A stretch of 9,336 nucleotides of DNA from Thermoleophilaceae bacterium (GTDB lineage: Bacteria; Actinomycetota; Thermoleophilia; Solirubrobacterales; Thermoleophilaceae). This document shows, piece by piece, positions 1-4,638 of this stretch; position 1 is the stretch's first letter; every line of letters begins with the position of its first letter. The notes under the pieces are model-generated. The model searched no databases, was not told the DNA's origin, and saw only the letters and a program-made list of their open reading frames with translations. A program made the translations under genes and the position numbers. The stretch covers positions 1-9,336 of the forward strand of contig JACCUO010000258.1 in assembly GCA_013811765.1 (NCBI GenBank). Direction: 5' to 3'.

Positions 1-668
1 GCCTCGAAGTCGTAGAAGTTCTCGCCCAGTGGCACCGCCTCCACAACCGGTAGCGCCTGGGGCCCACCGGCCTCCCCCGGCTCCGGGTCGAGCACGGACA
101 CCGCGAGGTCGCGGCCCTCGATGTGCCGCTCGAGCAGCACCTTGCCGTCGTAGGAGAACGCCGCCACCAGTGCCGCCGGAACGTCCTCCGGAGTCCCGGC
201 GAACTTGATCCCGAGCGCCGATCCCTGACTCGAGGGCTTGACCACGATCGGAAAGTGAAGCCGCTCTTCGATCGCCGGCAGGGCCTTGGCCGCGCCCAGC
301 TCCCCGAACGCGGTCTGGTTGAAGGCGAAGAAGTCCGGCGTCGGGATACCCGCCTCCAGCAGCAGGTGCTTTGTGAGCACCTTGTCGACCGCTCTTGAGC
401 AGGCCAGGACGCCCGAGCCGGTGTACGGGATGCCGAGGATCTCCAAGAGCTCCTGGACCGTGCCGTCCTCGCCATCCCCGCCGTGAAGCGCCACGAAGGC
501 AACCTCCGGAGCCGATTCCCGCAGCTGGGAGATCAGGTCCACCCCCACGTCGATGGAAACGACCTCATGGCCCAGCCGCTCGAGGGCGTCCTCCACGCGC
601 GCGCCGGACCGCAACGAGACCTGTCGCTCGAGTGAGCGCCCTCCCTTCAGCACGGCGACCCGGCTCAC
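1..668 (-). CDS. ddl: D-alanine--D-alanine ligase, N-terminal 222 residues (3' end outside window)
   Basis: ATP-grasp enzyme joining two D-alanines in the cytoplasm for peptidoglycan precursors. Reading the minus strand from a GTG at 668 gives a close match to the Ddl N-terminal and central domains: GGRSLERQVSLRSG at residues 9-22 with the catalytic Glu14, ALHGGDGEDGT (60-70), PYTGSGV (81-87), VDKVLTK (94-100), and the ATP-binding segment VVKPSSQGSALG (142-153) with Ser150. The visible part ends in FYDFE, the beginning of the FYDYEAKY segment of the family. The omega-loop residue that separates D-Ala from D-lactate ligases (the Tyr of EAKY) lies just past the edge, so substrate choice cannot be read. 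About two thirds of a normal-length Ddl is present. The GTG start shares GTGA (668-665) with the stop of the upstream aminotransferase, which implies translational coupling. The SALG in place of the usual SSVG is a mild departure. Confidence 0.93.
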   Translation of the reverse strand, partial: MSRVAVLKGGRSLERQVSLRSGARVEDALERLGHEVVSIDVGVDLISQLRESAPEVAFVALHGGDGEDGTVQELLEILGIPYTGSGVLACSRAVDKVLTKHLLLEAGIPTPDFFAFNQTAFGELGAAKALPAIEERLHFPIVVKPSSQGSALGIKFAGTPEDVPAALVAAFSYDGKVLLERHIEGRDLAVSVLDPEPGEAGGPQALPVVEAVPLGENFYDFE

Positions 669-2047
669 GATCCGCGAGCCCGCCGATCAGGACCGGCGTC
701 CCGGCGCGGAAGCTCCACTACCCGCCCGCCGCCCGCCTCCGGCGTGGCGCGCTCTTGGCCGGCGCCGGGCTCTGGTTCGCCTGTCAACGTGCCGTAGAGC
801 GCCACCTGCTCCTTGATCACCTCACCGATCCGGCGGATGCCCTCGCGGATCCGGCCTTCGTCCGAGCCTGAGAAGTTGAGGCGCATCGAGCTGCGCCCGC
901 GGCCATCGAGGAAGGCCCCCTCCCCGGGCACGAAGGCCACGTTCTCGCGCTGAGCGCGCGCGAGCAGGTCGGTGGTGTCGATGAAGTCGGGCAGAGTTAC
1001 CCAGATGAAGAGCCCGCCCGCCGGCCGGGTCCACTCGGCCTGGGGAGGGAAGCTCTCGGCGAGCGCATCGAGCATGGTGTCCCGCCGGGCACGGTAGATC
1101 TCGGTGAGTGAGTCCACGTAGTCGCGCCAGTCCTCCAGCTCGAAGTAGGCGTGCACCATCAGCTGCGAGAGGGTCGAGGTGCACAGATCGGCCCCCTGCT
1201 TGCCGAGGTTGATCTTCTCGAGCACGGGCGGGGGCGCCACCACCCAGCCGAGCCGGAGCCCGGGGGAGAGGATCTTCGAGAAGGTGCCCAGATACATGAC
1301 ATAGACGCCGCCATCGAGCTTGTACAGGGGCGGGGGTGGCTCGCCCTCGTAGCGCAGCAGGCCGTATGGGTTGTCCTCCAGGACGAGCAGTTCGCGCTCG
1401 GCGACCACCTCGACCAGCCGCCTGCGGCGCGGCAGCGACATCGTGACGCCGGCGGGATTCTGAAAGCTCGGGACCGTGTACACGAACTTGGGCCGGCGGC
1501 CCTCGCACTCGAGCCGGTCGAGCGTCTCCTCCAGCAGGTCGATCCGCATGCCGTCGGCGTCCATGTCGATCTGCACCACGTCGGCCTGGTAGGCGTGAAA
1601 GACCGGCACGGCACCGGGGTAGGTCGGGCCCTCGGCGATGATCACATCGCCGGGATCGATCAGCGCCTTCGTGACGAGGTCGATCACCTGCTGGCCGCCC
1701 GTCGTCACGATCATGTCGGCGTGGTCCGGGTGCATCCCCTCAGCGGCCATCACCTCGGCGATGCACCGCTTGGTCTCCTCGAGCCCCTCGGTGGGCCCGT
1801 ACTGGAGCGCCCGAGCACAGGACTCTTCGGCGATCCGGGCGGTCACGGCCGCGAAGGTCTCCGGTGGGAAGCTCGAGGTGTCCGGCAGGCCACCGGCCAG
1901 CGAGATCATCCCGGGCCGCCCGATCACCGACATGATGTCCCGCATGGCGGAGGACTTCATCCCGCGGGTGCGGGCTGCGAAGAGGCCCGCGTAGCGCTCG
2001 AGGTCCCTGGATGTGGAGCGTGATGGGGGGCTTGGCGGGGTGCTCAT
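665..2047 (-). CDS. PLP-dependent aminotransferase, class I/II fold (LysN/MocR-aminotransferase-like)
   Basis: Fold-type I aminotransferase, 460 residues, predicted cytosolic. It carries ISLAGGLPD (48-56), QYGPTEGLEE (82-91), VTTGGQQVIDL (114-124), PSFQNPAG (193-200, Asn197 contacting PLP), LEDNPY (223-228, Asp225 pairing with the pyridine nitrogen), the Schiff-base lysine in GTFSKILSPGLRLGW (Lys258, Arg265), and SMRLNFS (Arg389, the likely substrate-carboxylate contact). This pattern is typical of proteins annotated as 2-aminoadipate or aromatic/branched-chain transaminases, but the substrate cannot be read from sequence. I chose the ATG at 2047 because the frame stays open to 2287 only by running into the divergent gene, and residues upstream of it are low-complexity. 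No strong Shine-Dalgarno is visible before it. Residues from about 424 to 460 form a Gly/Pro/Arg-rich tail beyond the catalytic fold. It overlaps the ddl start by 4 bases, so the two are probably one transcript. Confidence 0.93.
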   Translation of the reverse strand: MSTPPSPPSRSTSRDLERYAGLFAARTRGMKSSAMRDIMSVIGRPGMISLAGGLPDTSSFPPETFAAVTARIAEESCARALQYGPTEGLEETKRCIAEVMAAEGMHPDHADMIVTTGGQQVIDLVTKALIDPGDVIIAEGPTYPGAVPVFHAYQADVVQIDMDADGMRIDLLEETLDRLECEGRRPKFVYTVPSFQNPAGVTMSLPRRRRLVEVVAERELLVLEDNPYGLLRYEGEPPPPLYKLDGGVYVMYLGTFSKILSPGLRLGWVVAPPPVLEKINLGKQGADLCTSTLSQLMVHAYFELEDWRDYVDSLTEIYRARRDTMLDALAESFPPQAEWTRPAGGLFIWVTLPDFIDTTDLLARAQRENVAFVPGEGAFLDGRGRSSMRLNFSGSDEGRIREGIRRIGEVIKEQVALYGTLTGEPEPGAGQERATPEAGGGRVVELPRRDAGPDRRARGS

Positions 2048-2159
2048 GGGATGTGGTTCGCCGCGGGTTGCGAGCGTCCTCGCGCCAGGCCGAGCGGGCG
2101 CCTGCGGTCGTCTATCGTCACTGCGCCCCAGCGTACCGACCGTCGGGCGACCCCAACAC
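2048..2159. promoter_or_regulatory. Divergent intergenic region between aminotransferase and envelope gene chain
   Basis: This 112-base gap separates two genes pointing away from each other, so it must hold promoters for both directions unless the transcripts are leaderless. The only AT-richer patch is TCTATCGTCA at 2111-2120. Read forward it offers TATCGT (2113-2118) as a possible -10; the reverse complement offers ATAGA. I find no convincing -35 at the proper distance on either strand: TTGCGA at 2068 is about 39 bases from the forward -10. No operator-like palindrome stands out. The regulatory role follows from gene layout rather than from clear motifs. Confidence 0.4.
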
Positions 2160-2738
2160 GTGAGCCTTTTCCTAGATATCGGCCAGGGAGCCGGCCTAGC
2201 CGGTGCAACCGGCGTGCGCCCCTTCCTGCCCCCCCTGCTCGCCGGCGCGCTCGCCCGAGGCGATATCGGGATCGACTTCGACGGCACCAGCTGGCACTTC
2301 CTCGAGTCCCCCGGCTTTCTGCTCGCCGTTCTGGCGCTCGCGGTGATCGCCTACGTAGCCGAACGTTCGGGCCTTGACCGGCGTGCGGTGGCCGCCGCCT
2401 CGGCGGTGGTGGCGGTGGTGCTCGGCGCGCTGCTCTTTGCCGGCTCTCTGGCGGCCGGCGATCACTCGGCACTCCCGGGGCTCGTGGGCGGGGCCGCGTG
2501 CGCGGTGCTCGCCTACGTGGCGGTCGGCGGGCTGCTCGACCGCGTCGCGCGCCGTCTGGATGAGGGCGCGGCCAGGCTGCTCACGGTGTATGCGGACCTT
2601 GCCGCGCTCGTGCTTTCGGGCGTCGCGATCTTCGTCTCACCGGTGGCGTTCTTGGCGCTTGCCGCCTTCGTCCTGCTGCTCGTGAAGGGGCGCCGTGAGA
2701 AGGACCGCAAGTACGCCGGGCTGCGGATCCTGCGGTGA
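2160..2738 (+). CDS. Small multi-pass membrane protein, DUF4126-like
   Basis: A 192-residue protein with about five hydrophobic segments, near residues 10-33, 53-68, 76-97, 104-125 and 138-174, and a basic C-terminus (KGRREKDRKYAGLRILR) that is probably cytoplasmic. The N-terminal GLAGATGVRPFLPPLLAGALARG, followed by a short loop and SPGFLLAVLALAVIAYVAE, resembles the DUF4126 family, whose function is unknown to me; the assignment is from memory of the pattern and is tentative. I chose the GTG at 2160 because the first plausible membrane-protein sequence begins there. A GTG at 2013 in the same frame would overlap the divergent gene and add 49 residues of unlikely composition. The Shine-Dalgarno is weak (GGGCGA at about 2144-2149). 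Its stop overlaps the start of the next gene by 4 bases (GTGA, 2735-2738), so it appears to head a translationally coupled chain. Confidence 0.75.
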   Translation: MSLFLDIGQGAGLAGATGVRPFLPPLLAGALARGDIGIDFDGTSWHFLESPGFLLAVLALAVIAYVAERSGLDRRAVAAASAVVAVVLGALLFAGSLAAGDHSALPGLVGGAACAVLAYVAVGGLLDRVARRLDEGAARLLTVYADLAALVLSGVAIFVSPVAFLALAAFVLLLVKGRREKDRKYAGLRILR

Positions 2739-4213
2739 CCCCGCATCGCCGGGGCGCGCGGAAGGTGGTCCTGGCAGTGATCGACGCGCTCGACCCGGCA
2801 GGGTTCGAGCGCGCGGTGTCCGACGGTCGTGCCCCGGCGCTCGCGGCGTTGATGGAGCGGGGGACGTACGTGCCCGACTGCGTATCGAGCTTTCCCTCGA
2901 TCACCCCGGTAGCGGCCTCGAGCATCGCCACCGGCCTCGGGCCCGCAGACCACTTGATCCCCTCGATGAACTGGTATCACCGCGGCGAGGAGCGCTACGT
3001 GGAGTACGGCTCTTCCTTTCCTGCCACCCGTACCTTCGGCATCTTCCGCTCGCTCCAGGACACCGTCTACAACATGAACCTCGCGCACCTCACGCAGGAG
3101 CACAAGACCGTCTTCGAGCACCTCGACGACGCCGGCCTGCGCACCGCCTGCACCACTTACCTGATCTACCGTGGCCGCCACCGCCACGAGCCCTCCACCG
3201 ACTCGCGGTACAGCCGCCTGGCGGAGGCCGCTCAGTTTCGTCACGCCGTCTGGGGCGCGCGGGAGCTCTTCTACGCGGACATCTTCGACTCGCGCGGAAC
3301 GGGCTGCTTCTCGACGCTCGGCATGCCCGGGCAGCGCGACGCCCATGCGGCCTGCGTCGGGGAGCACCTGGTGGAGAACGACCTCTTCGACTTCCTGCTG
3401 CTCTCCCTGCCCGACAACGACACCTACTCACACCGGCTGGGGCCTGAGGCCCAGCCCACGTCCATAGCGGCGGCAGATCGCGCGATCGAGCGGCTGATGC
3501 ACGCGGCCGGGGGCGTCGAGGCCTTCCTGGAGGACCACGCGGTGATCGTCCTCTCGGACCACTCCCAGACCGCGATCGACTCGAGCGTGAACCTGGCGCA
3601 GGCGCTCGACTCCTGGCGGCTGCTCCTGCCGGCCGATCAGGCGCCGGAGGAGGCGGAGATCGCCGTCTGCCCCGGAGCGCGCTCGGCCCAGGTCTACGTG
3701 CTCGAGCACGAGCGGCGCGAGGAGCTGGCACCACGGCTGGCGGAGGACCTTCGCGGGGTCGAGGGTGTGGACGTGATCGTCCGCCGCGGCCAGGACGAGG
3801 GGGTCGTGTGGACGCGTCGCGGAGAGCTGCGGTTCGCCCCGGGCGGTGAGCTCGTGGACGAGCGGGGGGAGTCCTGGAGCGTGGATGGCCACCTCGACGC
3901 TCTGGCGTTCGAGGTGCGTGACGGGGTCATCTCGAGCGAGGAGTACCCCGACGCGCTGGCGCGGCTGTGGTCGGCGCTCGACTGTCCCCGCTCGGGAGAC
4001 GTCCTGCTCTCCGCAGCCCCGGGTGTCGAGTTCATGGACTGGGGCGGGCAGGACCACGTCGGCGGGGGAAGCCACGGCTCCCTGCACCGCGGTGATTCGC
4101 TCGGGGTGCTGCTCATGTGCGGCATCGGGCCCGAGCCCGCCGAGGAGCACCGTGAGTGGGCCATCCGCGACGTGACGCCCATGCTGCTCGACCACTTTGG
4201 AGTGAATGCTTGA
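2735..4213 (+). CDS. Alkaline phosphatase superfamily protein, NPP/type I phosphodiesterase-like
   Basis: A 492-residue hydrolase of the alkaline phosphatase superfamily (PF01663-like). The complete set of two-metal ligands and nucleophile can be placed by comparison with nucleotide pyrophosphatase/phosphodiesterases: Asp17 (VVLAVIDALD), the nucleophile Thr57 in FPSIT (53-57), Asp229 and His233 in LPDNDTYSHRLGP (the D-x3-H spacing of the family), Asp275 and His276 in VIVLSDHSQT, and His447 in GGGSHGSLHRGD. It is therefore probably active on phosphodiesters or phosphomonoesters; the substrate is unknown. The N-terminus goes straight into the first metal-binding strand with no signal peptide or membrane anchor, so it looks cytoplasmic, unlike many secreted relatives. 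The GTG start shares GTGA with the preceding stop, and its own stop shares TTGA with the GtrA gene, placing it in the middle of a coupled chain with three membrane-protein genes. Confidence 0.9.
   Translation: MTPHRRGARKVVLAVIDALDPAGFERAVSDGRAPALAALMERGTYVPDCVSSFPSITPVAASSIATGLGPADHLIPSMNWYHRGEERYVEYGSSFPATRTFGIFRSLQDTVYNMNLAHLTQEHKTVFEHLDDAGLRTACTTYLIYRGRHRHEPSTDSRYSRLAEAAQFRHAVWGARELFYADIFDSRGTGCFSTLGMPGQRDAHAACVGEHLVENDLFDFLLLSLPDNDTYSHRLGPEAQPTSIAAADRAIERLMHAAGGVEAFLEDHAVIVLSDHSQTAIDSSVNLAQALDSWRLLLPADQAPEEAEIAVCPGARSAQVYVLEHERREELAPRLAEDLRGVEGVDVIVRRGQDEGVVWTRRGELRFAPGGELVDERGESWSVDGHLDALAFEVRDGVISSEEYPDALARLWSALDCPRSGDVLLSAAPGVEFMDWGGQDHVGGGSHGSLHRGDSLGVLLMCGIGPEPAEEHREWAIRDVTPMLLDHFGVNA
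4199..4202 (+). promoter_or_regulatory. Shine-Dalgarno GGAG deciding the TTG start of the GtrA gene
   Basis: GGAG at 4199-4202 lies 7 bases before TTG at 4210, the ideal spacing, and only 3 bases before an out-of-frame ATG at 4206. It sits inside the last codons of the phosphodiesterase gene. It supports TTG 4210 as the GtrA start over the internal ATG at 4222. Confidence 0.55.
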
Positions 4214-4638
4214 GCGCGCGAATGCGCCGCGGCCTCCGGCGCTCGCACAACTGGGTGCAGCTGATGAAGTTCTGCTTGGTCGGGGGATCGGGCTACGTGG
4301 TGAACCTGATCGTCTTCGCGCTCGCTTTCGAGCTCGGAAACCTGCACCATCTCGTGGCGGCCACGATCGCGTTCGGGGTCGCGGTCACCAACAACTTTTG
4401 GTGGAACCGGTATTGGACATTCGCGGCGCGGGAGGGACACGCGGGCTTTCAGGCCGCGCGCTTCTTCGCGGTCAGCGGCGGTGCCTTTCTGTTCGCCGCG
4501 GCCGTCCTCGAGCTGCTGGTGAGCGGCGCGCACGTGCAGGAGATCCCCGCGCAAGCGATCTCGGTCGTGGCGGCCACGCCGCTCAACTTCGTGGGGAACA
4601 AGATGTGGAGCTTCGGGTCAGGCATACGCGACGGCTAG
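4210..4638 (+). CDS. GtrA family membrane protein
   Basis: A 142-residue protein with four predicted membrane segments (about residues 20-40, 48-68, 84-104 and 112-132), the usual size and topology for GtrA/DPMS-type proteins (PF04138). Family hallmarks are visible: MKFCLVGGSGYVVN near the N-terminus, NNFWWNRYWTF (61-71) after the second segment, and the matching NFVGNKMWSF (126-135) after the fourth. Characterised relatives assist translocation or use of undecaprenyl-phosphate-linked sugars in cell-surface glycosylation, at the cytoplasmic membrane. I prefer TTG 4210, which overlaps the previous stop as TTGA and has GGAG 7 bases upstream; ATG 4222 would remove only four residues. The basic N-terminus (SARMRRGLRRS) fits the positive-inside rule. 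Its neighbour on the 3' side begins inside its last 34 bases, so the two membrane proteins are very likely co-translated partners. Confidence 0.92.
   Translation: MSARMRRGLRRSHNWVQLMKFCLVGGSGYVVNLIVFALAFELGNLHHLVAATIAFGVAVTNNFWWNRYWTFAAREGHAGFQAARFFAVSGGAFLFAAAVLELLVSGAHVQEIPAQAISVVAATPLNFVGNKMWSFGSGIRDG
4593..4597 (+). promoter_or_regulatory. Shine-Dalgarno GGGGA deciding the GTG start at 4605
   Basis: GGGGA at 4593-4597 lies 7 bases before GTG 4605 and inside the GtrA coding sequence. It selects the one in-frame start that gives the next protein a proper signal peptide. Coding constraint from GtrA (Val-Gly-Asn codons) also produces these bases, so the match alone is weak evidence; the combination with the signal peptide is what persuades. 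Confidence 0.5.

Noticed and set aside
1151..2023. 290-codon plus-strand open frame across the aminotransferase
   Set aside because: It is antisense to a strongly conserved enzyme; His/Gly/Leu-rich composition is the usual shadow of high-GC coding DNA.
2013..2159. GTG 2013 as start of the DUF4126-like gene
   Set aside because: It would overlap the aminotransferase 5' end and add 49 residues with no membrane or family character; GTG 2160 precedes the first credible segment.
2199..2213. Inverted repeat GCCGGT-GCA-ACCGGC early in the DUF4126-like gene
   Set aside because: A 6-base stem inside coding sequence encoding conserved-looking Ala-Gly-Ala-Thr-Gly; such hairpins are expected by chance at this GC content.
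2048..2287. Upstream extension of the aminotransferase to 2287
   Set aside because: It would overlap the start of the divergent membrane protein and encodes Pro/Arg-rich sequence; the recognisable protein needs only the ATG at 2047.
3428..4554. Long minus-strand open frames across the phosphodiesterase and GtrA genes
   Set aside because: Antisense to conserved motifs, with no family resemblance and Arg/Ser/Pro- or His-rich composition.
4206..4604. N-terminal extension of the glycosyltransferase frame from ATG 4206
   Set aside because: It lies wholly over GtrA in another frame, encodes Arg/Ala-rich sequence without family resemblance, and would bury the obvious signal peptide that begins at 4605.
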